Below are positions 8,143 through 19,391 of a stretch of 64,000 nucleotides of DNA, piece after piece. The stretch comes from Ignavibacteriales bacterium (GTDB lineage: Bacteria; Bacteroidota; Ignavibacteria; Ignavibacteriales; Ignavibacteriaceae). Within the stretch, counting starts at the first letter, position 1. Every line of letters starts with the position of its first letter. The stretch lies in contig JADJNX010000001.1 of assembly GCA_016714125.1 (NCBI GenBank), positions 682,001-746,000 of the forward strand. The letters are read 5' to 3'. The notes under the pieces are model-generated. The model searched no databases. It had not been told where the DNA came from and was given only the letters and a program-made list of their open reading frames with translations. Made by a program: the position numbers and the translations under genes.

Positions 8143-8772
8143 TTAATCTTCGTCTTTGTCCTTGCCTCTGGCTATAACTTCCGGTTCTGCAGCAACTTCT
8201 TCAGTTTCAACAGGAATCTCAACACCACGAGGTATTGTGATTGCACAAAGCACTGTTTCTACAGGATGAAGAATTGTAATATTTGGATAATTCAACTTTC
8301 CAACGTTAAAACTGTGTCCAAGTTTAAGAGGCGTAATATCCACTGTTAATGAATTTGGCAGATCTTTTGGTAAACACTGAATTGAAAGCTTGTGAAGGTT
8401 GATCGAAAGCTGACCACCGGCAATAACGCCAACTGAATTACCTTCATATTTAACAGGAACATCGATAGTAACTTTTTCACCCTTGGTAAGTCCGTACATA
8501 TCAAAATGAACTATCTTCTCGGTAACCGGATCCAACTGAATAGCCTTAAGTACACACTGCTGTGGTTCGTGACCTTCAATCTGAAGATTGATAAGATAAC
8601 TCTTCGAAGTGAAGTGTAACTGTTTGATGGAATTTTCAAGCGCTTCGATAGCAATAGGCTCTGTTTTATTTGCGTAAAAGATGCCTGGTACCTTAGCTTG
8701 GCTCTTTAATATGTTCCTTCCCGGTTTCCCGAAAAGTGTCCTTACGGACGCATTTACAATTTTTGTTTCCAT
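8143..8772 (-). CDS. rplY: Large ribosomal subunit protein bL25 (Ctc/TL5 type)
   Basis: A 209-residue two-domain bL25: N-terminal 5S rRNA-binding domain (residues about 1-93, with KVPGIFYANKTEPIAI and HFDMYGLTKGEKV) and a C-terminal beta domain (VPVKYEGNSVGV, then LPKDLPNSLTVDIT). A short acidic tail ends GKDKDED. This is the long Ctc-like form, not the 94-residue E. coli form. ATG start at 8772. It sits between prs and pth in the widespread prs-rplY-pth order. Confidence 0.93.
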   Translation of the reverse strand: METKIVNASVRTLFGKPGRNILKSQAKVPGIFYANKTEPIAIEALENSIKQLHFTSKSYLINLQIEGHEPQQCVLKAIQLDPVTEKIVHFDMYGLTKGEKVTIDVPVKYEGNSVGVIAGGQLSINLHKLSIQCLPKDLPNSLTVDITPLKLGHSFNVGKLNYPNITILHPVETVLCAITIPRGVEIPVETEEVAAEPEVIARGKDKDED

Positions 8773-8790
8773 TTGTTTCTCCGTGAGGGA

Positions 8791-9762
8791 TTATCCTTTG
8801 TCCTTATCGAACAAAGAGCTAATCGACTCGTTTTTGTTGATTCTTAATATAGCCTCAGCAAAAATTGCTGAAGCGCTAAGTACCTGAATTTTATTTCCTA
8901 ATTTTGCGAGTTTGTCTTCATCAACCGGTATGGTGTCGAGAACAAATAATTTCTCTATATCAGAGTCCATAATTCTTTCAACTGCGGGTCCCGAAAGGAC
9001 GGGATGAGTAACCGAAGCATAAATTCGCTTGGCACCCCGCTTTTTGAGCGACTCAACAGTTCCTTTAAATGTTCCGGCCGTGTCGATAAGATCATCAACA
9101 AGCAAAACATCTTTCCCTTCAACCTCTCCAATGATATGTGCAATTTCTGCAACATTGGCGGTTGGCCTTCTTTTGTCGCTGACAACAAGGCTTGCATTTA
9201 ACTTATTGGCGTAAGCGCGAGCCATTTTAATTCCACCCACATCTGGGGAAATAACAGCAAGATTGTTGCTTAGGTGCTTAAGTTCGTTGTAAAAGACTAT
9301 TGAACCGTAAAGGTGATCGAATGGGATATCAAAAAATCCCTGGATCTGAGGTGTATGCAAATCCATTGTGATCACACGGTCGGCACCCGCAGATCTGATC
9401 AGATTTGCAACTAACTTTGCAGTTATAGCCACTCTTGGCTGATCTTTTCTGTCTTGCCGGGCATATCCAAAATATGGAATAATAGCCGTGATCCGTTTAG
9501 CTGAAGCCCTTTTCGCTGCATCAAGCATTATGAGCAGCTCCATCAAGTTCTCTGCAGGTGGGTTGGTTGACTGGACGAGGTAAACATCGTTGCCACGAAT
9601 ATTTTCCCCGTATTTTACCCAGATCTCACCGTCACTAAACTTTTTTATTTCTAATGCCCCTAGACGTTTTTCAACATCTAATCGCCTGCCCATATAGCCA
9701 ACTATTTTTTCAGCAAGCTGCCGGTTTGATCTTCCGGAAAAGATTTTGATTTCGGAATCCAT
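8791..9762 (-). CDS. prs: Ribose-phosphate pyrophosphokinase
   Basis: Makes PRPP from ribose 5-phosphate and ATP for nucleotide, His and Trp synthesis. The 323-residue product begins MDSEIKIFSGRSNRQLAEKI and has the class I motifs FSDGEIWVKYGENIRG, YFGYARQDRKDQPR, the metal site VITMDLHTPQIQGFFDIP and the PRPP loop DVLLVDDLIDTAGT. Length and motif order are typical. It is the first gene of the prs-rplY-pth-hppA group; about 100 bases separate it from the polysaccharide cluster. Confidence 0.96.
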   Translation of the reverse strand: MDSEIKIFSGRSNRQLAEKIVGYMGRRLDVEKRLGALEIKKFSDGEIWVKYGENIRGNDVYLVQSTNPPAENLMELLIMLDAAKRASAKRITAIIPYFGYARQDRKDQPRVAITAKLVANLIRSAGADRVITMDLHTPQIQGFFDIPFDHLYGSIVFYNELKHLSNNLAVISPDVGGIKMARAYANKLNASLVVSDKRRPTANVAEIAHIIGEVEGKDVLLVDDLIDTAGTFKGTVESLKKRGAKRIYASVTHPVLSGPAVERIMDSDIEKLFVLDTIPVDEDKLAKLGNKIQVLSASAIFAEAILRINKNESISSLFDKDKG

Positions 9763-9861
9763 GGTGTTCCAGAAATTTAGATAAATATAGCTTACAAATA
9801 TAAGGAATGAAGTTTAGTAAATCAAGAAAAATAAATTCCGGACAAAAACAGTTGTGTGAGG

Positions 9862-10700
9862 TTATAATTCCACGGCAGAAATTTTAATCGCAGGGGTTGT
9901 TTTACCCTTACAATATTTAGTAAAAATTTCCTGAAGTTTACCTTCCACCTCCACCCGGGTTGAATCGGGAGTCTTATAAGGTATGTAGCCGTGTTTCAAC
10001 CTGTAGTATCTTGAGAAGATTCTAAAATACAACATAAAAGTGAAGTTATTTTTCCGTATTGAGCTTTTTGCGAGGTCCTGATCCTGATCACCAATCATTT
10101 CACTGCTGCCAAAAACATCTGCGAACCACCAGAATGGGGGGTGTGCCGATAGTTTTGTTATCCTTGTTGTAAGGTCCACATGCTCCCATGCATTGTAGTA
10201 AAACTCATCTATCAGTCCCGTCTGCCCAAGTATTTCTCGGAAAAATAGGAGAAAGCTCCGGGGATGTGTTCGTTTAAAATTACAAGAGGTTCACCGTCAT
10301 AATAAACAACTCCCCGACTTTTGGGGCTTCCATCATCATTTTTGTTAAGAGGGCCATGGTAGGCATAGTTAAAATGTTGGATTCCCGTTTTTTTAGAAAT
10401 GGCGATATATTTATTAAATACTTCAGGATCCTTAATTAAAATATCATCTTCGAGGATAAACACATGGTCACATCCGTTGTCCAAAAGGTATCTCATCGCA
10501 TCGTTTTTTGATTTCCCAACACCTTTGTTTTTTTTATGCTGGATAATCTTTGCTTCCCTTCCGAAGTAAACCTCCGGTGGATACGGTTTTCCATCATTTA
10601 CAACAACAAGCTTATCACACTGAGGAATGGAGTTAAAAAGATTTTTAAAAAACTCCTCCCTTTGGAAGGTAACAATTCCAACTCCCGTTTTCCCGCTCAT
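9862..10700 (-). CDS. Glycosyltransferase-like protein (frameshifted)
   Basis: N-terminal half: KTGVGIVTFQREEFFKNLF, VVVNDGKPYPPEV and the nucleotide-sugar/metal motif VFILEDDILI, as in GT-A (GT2-like) enzymes. Adding one base in the C run at 10225-10227 joins YFSEKYLGQTGLIDEFYYNA to WEHVDLTTRITKL, about 279 residues in all. The ATG overlaps the stop of the neighbouring glycosyltransferase gene in ATGA. Last gene of the surface-polysaccharide cluster. Donor and acceptor cannot be predicted from the sequence. Confidence 0.75.
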
Positions 10701-11693
10701 ATCACCCCTCTTGAAACAAGGTGTTTTTTGTAATTTTTGATGTAAACAGCCTTTGGGAAATTTTTGAAACGGGAGATAATATTTTTGACGGTGTTAAAAT
10801 CGCCATTCCGCTCGGCTATCACTGCCATGATCCAATAAATGGTTTCGTAATTGATTACAGGTTCGGCAGATAACTTCCATAAAAGAGAAGAGATACTCAC
10901 AGGAAGCATCCTGAATAACCGCATAAATTTTGTAATCTCGGGGTCAGATGTAATTATCTCATTATCCAAAAGATGATTTATTAATCCAAGTTTGATCTTA
11001 AACGCCTCAGATATTGTTTGTTCAAGATTTTGATATTCTTTGTTTTCATCTGCAGGAGATCTGAAATAGACACCAAGAGTGGCATTTACCTTTTTAATAT
11101 TATATACCCTGCTCACATCTGCAACAAATTTGTAGTCACCCGTTACTTCAAACGAGCCGTCGAACCGGATATAATGAGTGGTATGAACTTCCCTTCGCCA
11201 GAGTGATTGGGGACCACACATGTATCCGTTTAATAACCTTAACGGTGAATAAATATCACTGATTTTTACTGCTCTGTCATTTTTGGAAGCTTCATCAAAC
11301 GACTCATTCTCGACCGGGGAGACAAAATAATCGCCATAAACCAATCCCGTTTTTTCATCTTTTTGAATTTCAGAAACCAGCTTTTCGAGTGTAAAAGGTG
11401 CGAGCCTGTCGTCAACATTTGCATTGGTAATATATTTACCTGAAGATATCTCTATCCCTCTGTTCCACGAAGTGTACATACTTTCAGTTTCAGCGGTTCT
11501 AAGATATTTGATGTTGTTATTACCCGGGAGAAATTCATCTATGATCTTTTTCTCGTTTTGTGGTGAGTTACTATCCACGATAACAATCTCCACCTCTTCC
11601 CTAAAGTCTGGGCAAGCAGATCTTCAATTCTGCCTTTGATGAATTTTTCACCTTTAAAAAGGAGATGATAGCTGATACTGTATAATTCTTCAT
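10697..11693 (-). CDS. Family 2 glycosyltransferase (two frameshifts)
   Basis: The long intact part (VEIVIVDSNSPQNEKKIIDEF, WNRGIEISSGKYITNANVDDRLAPFTLE, FDGSFEVTGDYKFVADVSRVY) is a GT2 catalytic domain with the N-x-D-D metal motif. The N-terminal strand lies in other frames. Starting at ATG 11693, M-K-N-Y-T-V-S-A-I-I-S-F-L-K joins GEKFIKGRIEDLLAQTLGK and then the long frame if one base is added at the T runs 11653-11655 and 11597-11598. The start is 9 bases after the flippase stop. About 332 residues. Probably adds a sugar to the lipid-linked repeat unit at the cytoplasmic face. Confidence 0.8.
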
Positions 11694-11702
11694 AACCAAA
11701 GT

Positions 11703-13175
11703 TTAACCTTGTTTTGCGGGCTTGAACAGGTTTAATAGAATGTCTGTGTAATTTTTAAGGTTTGAACCAAAAAGCAGCAACCATGCGACAAAGAGTCCGG
11801 ATGCAACAATAAAAGGATTAAGATTAAAGTTGTGCAGAGCGATAAACGCCACGCAAATCATTACAAACTGAATAATAAGTTTTATCCCTCCCGCATCGGC
11901 CAGATAACTAAATCTGGAGATATCAACTGTTCGTTTGATATAAGTTAGAATCAGGAAATTTCCGAGTATTATGGTGAGTGAGTAGCCACCAATTCCCACA
12001 TACGAACCCGTAAGTTTAATCCCGATAAACAGAAATACTGCCACACCAATCAGATTTATTAGTTGAACCAAAGCGAGAAATTTAGCTTTCCCCGTCCCCA
12101 TCAACATCGAATAATAAGAATATCCAAAAGATTCACCGACTCTACCAGTGTAAGCAGAAGGAAGATGTTGTAGGAGAGGGGTGAAGAATAAAAATATATA
12201 AAAATGGCAGCAAATATTGGTGATGAAGCCATGAATACCAGCCCACCGTAAAGAATCCCTTTTTTAGAAAGAGAAAGTGACTCGTTTAAAAGGAAATCTT
12301 TTTCTTCTTCTTTTGATATTCTTGAAGCTTTTGGATATATGGTTCTGAATGCGGCAAAAAATAACCCCGAAGAGGCTTGTGAAAACCGTTTTGCGATGTC
12401 ATAATAACCGACGTAAGAGACATTTAGCCCACTTCCGATAATGTACTTCAGAACGGGATCAACTGCTGTTCCAAGAATTGTAGCTCCCTGAACTCCGATA
12501 CTGAAACTAAAAGTGTCCTAAAGATACCAAAATTAAAATTTGAGGGTTTAAATCCCGGAAGCATGGCAGAAGTTTTGCTAAACACAACCAAAAGAAGAAG
12601 TTGTACTGTTGCCGCCACAAGCATGAGGGTTGCCAGTCCTGCAATATCCAGAGCAAATAGCCACGAAAAAAAATGCAGCAAGTAAAGTCAGGAAACTGTA
12701 AACAATGGCGATTTTGCTGTAAAAAATGAATTCCCAGTCCCTCATAAACAGATCTAAAGAATGTGGAAATGTAGTTAACATAGAAAAAGATACCAAGCAG
12801 CAGATTGGTATGAGTGGCTGAAAGTTTAATTGAACTCTTTATCAGAGCCGGATTTTCGATATAATAAAAATTGCCGATTAAAAATCCAACGGAGAGAATC
12901 ACAAAACCAAAAAGGAAAAAGAAGACAAAGCCTGTAGAGGTCACTCTCCCGAGCATTTCAGGATTATCTCTTTCTTTTGATACCGCTCTAATTAGCGCAA
13001 GTCCAAACCCAAGATCAACTACATTGCTTAATCCCCAAATTGATGAGATTAGAACCCAAACCCCAAAAATGTCGCTTCCAAAATTTAAGAGATTAAATTT
13101 TAGTGAAACCAGTGAGGCTACCATTGTAAAAATGTAGTGAGCTGCAAGCCAGATGTTGTTGCGTTTTTCGCTCAT
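11703..13175 (-). CDS. Polysaccharide flippase, Wzx/MATE-like (several frameshifts)
   Basis: Starts MSEKRNNIWLAAHYIFTMVA, then alternating hydrophobic segments (DLGFGLALIRAVSKERDN loop, FFFLFGFVILSVGFLIG). Later pieces read in other frames (VDPVLKYIIGSGLNVSYVGY, FGYSYYSMLMGTGKAKFLAL, ending NLFKPAKQG). Repairing at least four single-base breaks, including one at the GG near 12150, yields about 490 residues with around 12-14 membrane helices. It would move undecaprenyl-linked repeat units across the inner membrane. Its ATG overlaps the stop of the polymerase/ligase gene by one base (TAATG). This gene has the highest frameshift density of the cluster. Confidence 0.78.
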
Positions 13176-14553
13176 TAGAGGGACACTTCCTGTTCCCTTT
13201 TGATAATGTTATTAAGTGCGGAAATTACACCGAGCACTGTCCCCCACATCACTATCCCTCTTCCCCAAAACCATGCATCTGTAAACATCAGGGATGTAAT
13301 AATATAGATCAGCACCCAAAATGCGATAAATGCCTGAAGAAACATGGGACTGTTTCCGGCTTTGATATAAACATCTCTCGCTTTTCGGAAAATGACCACC
13401 AGAAATATCAACAGCCCGATAAATCCAAATATACCGGTTTCAACAAGCATTGAATAATAACCATGATGCAGGGTGAGACCCGATACAAACTTTTTATAAA
13501 TATTGTCAGGAAGTTCGTTATAAAATTTTGAGGTGTAAGCGAATGAATACATCCCGATGCCAAAAAGAGGATGGTTGATAAATCCGTTGTACCCCGTGCT
13601 CCAGATAAAGTATCGAGTTACGAGGGAATTATTTACATCAGCAACTTCAAGACTCTCGGCAGAGAGTTTTTGCTTTTCTTCAATCCTGAAAAATGTTGTC
13701 CCGTAAAACTGATCAGAAGACCACCGGATAACCCCACAAAAAGCAGCGCGATGATCCCGTAACGAAGTATCTTCTTCCTGTCCATTTCAAGAAACTTCGC
13801 TTTCACAGCTACATGTATAAACGAAGCCATCATGACAATAGCGACATTAATCCATACATTTCTTGTTTTATTAAATATCATGGCAAGCACCAGGAGGGCA
13901 AAAAGAGAACCATAACCGGCTTTGGATTTCCCTTTTGCATGAAGAAGGAGGATAAAAACTATAATTATGGCAATCCCAAGAATATCGACAAACATGATTC
14001 CCGCAAAACCAAAAGCTCTTCTGCCTGTTGTTATCCCCTGAAAGATGGCATAAACCGAGTTTAAAGTGACAAATGTCAGGAATGCTTTTGTCAATAAATT
14101 AATCTGTTGGATATCTCTTAATGCAACTGCCAAAAGTGTAAACAAAAGAATGAACCCGGGCCACATAAACATATTCAGCCCGCTGTTTGTCTTTGCCATA
14201 TTGTTGAAGAAGGAGGGGAGCATAAAAAGTATAAAAATAACTGTAATCGCAAAAAACGGAGTTTTAAGTTCTGAGAACTTGAAACCTTTGTTTACGACAA
14301 CAAACACTAGTAACAGATAGGGAATGACAACAAATGAAAGGCTTAAAAGAAGAAAGGGTTAATATCTATGAAGAGAGAACCGATGAAAATTACCAGAGCA
14401 AATCTGAAATTCAGAAATCCCAGAGCAGGACCGGAAATCCCAGCAAAATTATTTGAGTGGTTCTTTTCTCTCCAAAATCTCCCAGTAAAAATGTAACCGG
14501 AACAATGGACAAAAGAACAAACCCGACAAGAAAAAAGTTGTTCTTAAAATCAT
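13175..14553 (-). CDS. O-antigen polymerase/ligase-like membrane protein (frameshifted)
   Basis: Multi-pass membrane protein with the Wzy/WaaL-type periplasmic loop near the C-terminus (FINHPLFGIGMYSFAYTSKFYNELPDN, HHGYYSMLVETGIFGFIGLL). The frame is broken at about 13676 (T run), 14357 and near the N-terminus. Repaired, it runs from a likely ATG at 14553 (M-I-L-K-N-N-F-F-L-V-G-F-V) to the TAA at 13175-13177, roughly 460 residues. Polymerase and ligase families cannot be told apart by eye. Its position between the Wzz-like gene and the flippase supports a role in assembling a long polysaccharide. Confidence 0.75.
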
Positions 14554-14579
14554 CTCCAAAATCAAGAAAACTTCCGGCT

Positions 14580-15753
14580 TTAATCTTCTTTTCTCCTGAT
14601 CGAGAAGATATTACGGAGAACGTACCTGACCTTTGGATCCGTTACATTCCCGGAAACCTCTTTCATAACAAAAGCAAAGCCACCATTCCTGTTGCAAACA
14701 ATGAGATTAATATGGCGTAAACCATTCTCGGCGGATACACCTTTTTATCAGATGGCACTGCTTTATCTATTGAAAGGATAACGGGAATATCTTTCTGTTC
14801 ATCAAATTTTGCCTGCTCATAAACGGGAAGTAAAAACTCCAACATCTCTGTGTTAATCTTTACATCTCTGTAAAGTCTAAAATATTCGATTGCCTTTGTG
14901 GGGGGCTGCCATCGGAATTAAAACCGATGAACCATTTTTTCCCGATTTGATCTCGTTAACCTTTTTCTCAAGTGAGGCCAAAGCATCTTTTAAATTTATG
15001 ACTGAGGGGGTGTTGGTCCCAAGCATCTTTTCAGCGGTTTCATATTCAACCTGCTTCCTTGCGAGATCCATTTCGAGATCGGCGAAAGCCGTAACGCTTG
15101 CTTTAACTTGCTGTTCAGCTTCAAAAACGCCATTTTTTTTTCTGGTACAACTCAAGTTTATCTTCTGCTGCCCTTAAATCAACCACTATTTCACTGTATC
15201 TCTTTTCGAGGAATATCCGGTTGTCTTTGGTTTTCCGGGTGTTAATCTCGAGTACCTTTTTATTGAGGATATCAACAATATAATTTGCGATATCTGCCGC
15301 CTTTTGGGGATTTTTGTTCCTGACAGCAACTGATACTGAGAGATCATCGTTGTTAACAACCGTAATATCTTCAATTGCTTTCTTTAGAACATCAGCGAAA
15401 TATTTCTGGTCATACTCCTTGCGAAGATCAAACTTATCGATTATCGCGGTAAGTGTTGATCGGCTGTAAACAATTGTCAGGTAAAAATCGAGATTGGAAG
15501 AAGAACCACCAAGACTTGACAAACCACCGACAGGTAAACTGGAGATATTTTTAAGAAGGGATGACATACCACCTGCTTTTCCCGATTCGTAGGGTACAAC
15601 TACAGCAGTGGATTCAAATTTTTCATCGATGAAATAATAGACTGATAAATATCCCAAAGCCGCTGTTAAAACGGCAACAAAAAAGAGGAGGAATTTTTTC
15701 CTGACAAGGACCACCAGGATATCAAGCATTTCAATTTTTCGCTCTTCAGTCAT
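14580..15753 (-). CDS. Wzz-type polysaccharide chain-length/export protein (frameshifted)
   Basis: N-terminal cytoplasmic piece and first helix (RKIEMLDILVVLVRKKFLLF, then VAVLTAALGYLSVYYF), a long periplasmic coiled-coil part (NPQKAADIANYIVDILNKKV, RRYSEIVV-like helices), a conserved LPVYEQAKFDEQKDIPV, and a C-terminal helix after KKVYPPRMVYAI. Breaks occur at the A run near 15137, the C run near 14905 and the T run near 14675. Repaired length is about 392 residues, ending FSIRRKED. The family sets polymer length or gates export. First gene of the cluster, divergent from the fucosidase gene across 195 bases that should hold both promoters. Confidence 0.85.
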
Positions 15754-15948
15754 TTTTATTTTCTGTTGTTTTTCAAATTGTGGTCTTCTTATAAAAAGAA
15801 TTTAAATCAAACTGCAATATAATTATTTTATAAGCTAAAAACTGAGAGGGTAGTTTTGACACTTATTGTTCAAGTTGCTTTTATCCTTTTTTAAGCAAAC
15901 GATTATTGATATATTTCTTTGATTCAATTTAAAAATTAGAATAAATAA

Positions 15949-17412
15949 ATGATATCCGGAACCATAACCAGCGTCACAAAATTTTCACTCATCTCCCTGT
16001 TATCACTTCTCTTTATTTCTTGTAACTCTTCGACTGTGGGCCCTGTCGTGGAGGTACCTCCCGTCAGGAATGATACAGTTTCCTCCCCGGGGATCGAAAA
16101 TGTTTATCCCGTTCCATCAGAATCTCAACTTGCCTGGCAGGATGCAGAACTTGTAATGTTTATCCATTACGGAATGAACACTTTTACCGGCAAAGATATC
16201 GGGGAAGGTAACGAAAGTCCCGCTCTTTTTGCACCAACAAAGGTTGATGTCAAACAATGGGTCTCGGTTGCAAAAGCAGCAGGATTTAAATACCTGATTC
16301 TTACCGCCAAACATCATGATGGATTTTGCCTGTGGCCCTCCCAATTCACCGAACACTCTGTAAAAAACAGTCCTTACAAGGGTGGAAATGGAGATATTGT
16401 TAAAGAGTTTGCGGATGAGTGTGCTGCGCAAGGGATGAAATTTGGATACTATCTATCAATGTGGGATAGGAACTCCCCCGTTTATGGCACTCCGGCATAC
16501 AATGATTATTATAGAGCTCAAACTCGTGAATTATGCACAAATTATGGAGAGGTTCATGAAATTTGGCTTGATGGATATCTCGGAAGGAATCCGTTGATCG
16601 ACCATCCAATGTTCGACTGGTTAAGTTTTGCAGAACTTTCAAAAGCACTTCAGCCCAAATCTCTCATGGCAATTATGGGCCCCGATATCAGATGGGTCGG
16701 TAATGAGGACGGATTGGGTTCCGAGACTGATTGGTCTTTCACCTACTCACATCCGGCACATCATGGAGTTTCAAATGTGGATGTGTGGTGGCCCACCGAA
16801 TGTGATGTATCGATTAGACCTGCCTGGTTTTATCATGAAGATCAAGATAATCAAGTGAAATCGGCTGCATACCTCGCCGAACTTTATTTAAAATCTGGGG
16901 AGGAACAGCCAGCTTTTGCTGAATGTTCCGCCAACTACCGGTGGTGTTTTTCATGAAAATGATATAAACAGCCTGCTTGGATTTAGAAGAATTATTGACG
17001 ATATTTTAGGACCAATCTTTTCCTTGGAGCGGTGGCAACAGCAAGCAATTCAAGAGTCGAAGATACTCTCTTTGCCCCTGCGATGGCAATTGATAAAAGC
17101 AGAACCACATTTTGGGTCCCCGAGATGGGGGTTAGAATTGCTGATCTTACAGTTGATATGGGAACATCAAAACGTATCAACTATCTCAGGATCGAAGAAG
17201 CCATTAGATATGGACAGCGTGTGAAAGGTTTTAAGATTGAGGGTTATGCAAACGGTTTGTGGGTTACTCTTGCAGAGGGAACTACAATCGGGCGGTCAAG
17301 AATATTAAAACTTGACACACCCGCTGAGGTATCAAAAGTTAGATTAAAGATCAAAGATGCACGGGGTGCGCCCGCCATCCGACTATTTGGAGCTTATTTT
17401 TACGAAAATTAA
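15949..17412 (+). CDS. Alpha-L-fucosidase-like GH29 lipoprotein with C-terminal F5/8-type domain (frameshifted)
   Basis: Signal peptide with lipobox (S-L-L-F-I-S-C, Cys at about residue 25), then a GH29 barrel: FIHYGMNTFTGKDIGEG, LILTAKHHDGFCLWPSQ, MKFGYYLSMWDRNS and the nucleophile region VHEIWLDGYLG. After two repairable breaks (G run near 16900 and T run near 17007) the frame runs through LLLNVPPTTGGVFHENDINS into a discoidin-like domain (NSRVEDTLFAPAMAIDKSRT to RLFGAYFYEN). About 488 residues. It would cleave terminal alpha-L-fucose from glycans at the cell surface. It stands alone on the plus strand, back to back with the polysaccharide cluster. Specificity beyond the family is unknown. 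Confidence 0.85.
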
Positions 17413-17414
17413 TT

Positions 17415-18562
17415 CTATTTAAGAATATCTTCGAGTGCTTCAACTACATCGTTAACATCCTCGTCTGTCAGCTTTGCTGAAAACGGGATGGAAAGAGTTC
17501 TCTCTGATATAAAATCGGAATTTGGGAAATCACCAATTTTGTAACCAAATTCCTGCTGATAAAATGGATGCCAGTTTAGACCAAGATAATGAACTCCGGT
17601 TCCTATCTTTCTCTTGTGCAGTTCCGTTATCAACTGATCCCTGGTTATTTTTGTTTTGGTATCATCCACTAATATAATGTAGAGATGAAGTCCATGACGC
17701 GAAGCCGGATCGGCGGCAGTTGGAAGAATCAGCGGTAAATCTTTTAATCTTCTGTTATACTCATCCCAGACCTCCTGTCTCCTTTCATGAAATCTGTCAA
17801 CTTTTCTCAGTTGATGAATCCCAAGTGAAGCCTGAATGTCGGTCATATTGTACTTAAATCCCGGAAATACGATCTGATAATGTTTATAACCGTCATCCGA
17901 AAATCGTTTCCAGGCATCTTTGCTCATCCCATGGAGTGCATAAATTTTTAATCTGTTGGCAATCGCTTCGTTGTTGGTTACGATCATTCCACCTTCAGAG
18001 GTGGTCAGATTTTTTGTAACATAAAAACTATAACTTGTCAGGTCATTGAAGGTACCGATCTTTTTCCCTTTAAATTCGGTCTCAATTGCATGAGCAGCAT
18101 CGTTGATAATATGAATGCCATATTCACTTGCAATCTCATTCAGCTTGTCCATGTCTACGGCTCTGCCTGCAAAATGTACAGGAATAATCGCTTTTGTTCT
18201 TGAGGTGATTTTCCTTCTGACATCATCAAAATCGAGCGTCATTGTATCACGGTCAACATCTGCAAAAACCGGCTTGGCACCTGAATGAATTACGGCATTG
18301 GCTGTTGCTGCAAAGGTTAGAGCAGGAACGATTACCTCATCCCCTCCTTTATTCCGAGAGCTACAACACTAAGGTGAAGTCCTGCAGTACAACTTGCAAC
18401 TGCTATTGCGTATTTAACACCAACATAATTTTTAAAATCTTCTTCAAACTGTGCAACTTTTGGCCCCGTACCGATCCAACCCGATTGTAAAGTTTTAACT
18501 ACTTCGTCAATCTCATCCTGTTCAATTAAGGGACTGCCAAATACAAGATAATTATCTCTCAT
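17415..18562 (-). CDS. DegT/DnrJ/EryC1/StrS sugar aminotransferase (frameshifted)
   Basis: PLP enzyme that aminates nucleotide keto-sugars. Begins MRDNYLVFGSPLIEQDEIDE with GWIGTGPKVAQFEEDFKNYV; adding one base to the C run at 18341-18344 joins IKEG to DEVIVPALTFAATANAV. Motifs follow: VHFAGRAVDMDKL, INDAAHAIETEFKGKKIG, the Schiff-base Lys in SFYVTKNLTTSEGG, and FKYNMTDIQASLGIHQL. About 383 residues, typical. It ends 3 bases from the convergent fucosidase stop. It probably supplies an amino sugar to the adjacent polysaccharide system; the exact sugar is not predictable. Confidence 0.9.
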
Positions 18563-18659
18563 TTTTAATAACTTTTGCTTTATTCAAATAAACTAAACTT
18601 TTAAAATAACGATTTGTTGCGATTAATTTGCCACACTATCGGGTGAACTGATCCCGGCC

Positions 18660-19391
18660 CTATAAATCAAGTTTTACAAATATCCTTTCCGGGATAAACT
18701 TGACCACGGACATTATTATCCTCCAATAACCCGGCGTATAGATTACATGTTTTTTTGATCTGAATCCATTGTAAATCATTTTTGCCACCTGCTCCGGTTC
18801 GGCGGTAAGTGGTTTTGGGGTTTCAACCCCCTGAAGCATTTTAGTGTTGATGAATCCGGGTTGCACCGACAAAACATCAACTCCCTTTTTTGAGAGGCGC
18901 TGTCTGAGACCTGAAAGATATGCGGTAAATCCCGCCTTGGCTGCTCCATAAATGTAATTTTTCATCCGTCCACGGTCACCGGCAACACTTGAAATACCGA
19001 TTATTGAACCACTCCCCAACTCCTGAAAATAGTTTGCAGCCTCATTTAACAAACTTACAATTCCTGTAAAATTTGTGTTTATTACTGTGAGAGTTGCCGA
19101 TTGGTCCCTCTCTGTAACCTTTTGGTCACCCAAAAGTCCTGCTGCAGCCACTACCACTTCCGGTTTTGGGTTCAGGTTACTAAAAAACTCAGGATGGGTT
19201 TCAAACTTTAAAACATCCAGATATAAAGTTTCCACTTTTACCCCGTAGCGGATTTGTAAATCAGCGGCAGTTTTCCCGATATCTTCCACATTCCTTCCGG
19301 CAAGTTGAAGGTTAAAACCCCCTTTTGCAAACTCTACCGCGAGAGCCTTTGCAACATCACTCCCCGCTCCAATGATTAAACAATATTTCAT
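18660..19391 (-). CDS. Short-chain dehydrogenase, DprE2-like
   Basis: A 243-residue SDR: MKYCLIIGAGSDVAKALAVE (cofactor glycines), VVAAAGLLGD, catalytic Ser in IIGISSVAGDRG, Tyr-Lys in NYIYGAAKAGF, and PGFINTKML. The C-terminus is hydrophobic and basic, as in DprE2. Its ATG overlaps the stop of the FAD oxidase-like gene (ATGA), the same pairing as mycobacterial DprE1-DprE2, which together epimerise the 2-position of decaprenylphosphoryl-ribose to make the arabinose donor. I infer a matching polyprenyl-phosphate-sugar epimerisation; the actual sugar is unknown. Confidence 0.8.
   Translation of the reverse strand: MKYCLIIGAGSDVAKALAVEFAKGGFNLQLAGRNVEDIGKTAADLQIRYGVKVETLYLDVLKFETHPEFFSNLNPKPEVVVAAAGLLGDQKVTERDQSATLTVINTNFTGIVSLLNEAANYFQELGSGSIIGISSVAGDRGRMKNYIYGAAKAGFTAYLSGLRQRLSKKGVDVLSVQPGFINTKMLQGVETPKPLTAEPEQVAKMIYNGFRSKKHVIYTPGYWRIIMSVVKFIPERIFVKLDL

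Noticed and set aside
12871..13137. Plus-strand Lys/Pro/Ser-rich ORF
   Set aside because: Antisense shadow of the flippase gene.
10697..14553. Separate small genes for each fragment of the polysaccharide cluster
   Set aside because: Fragments join into known families in order after single-base repairs.
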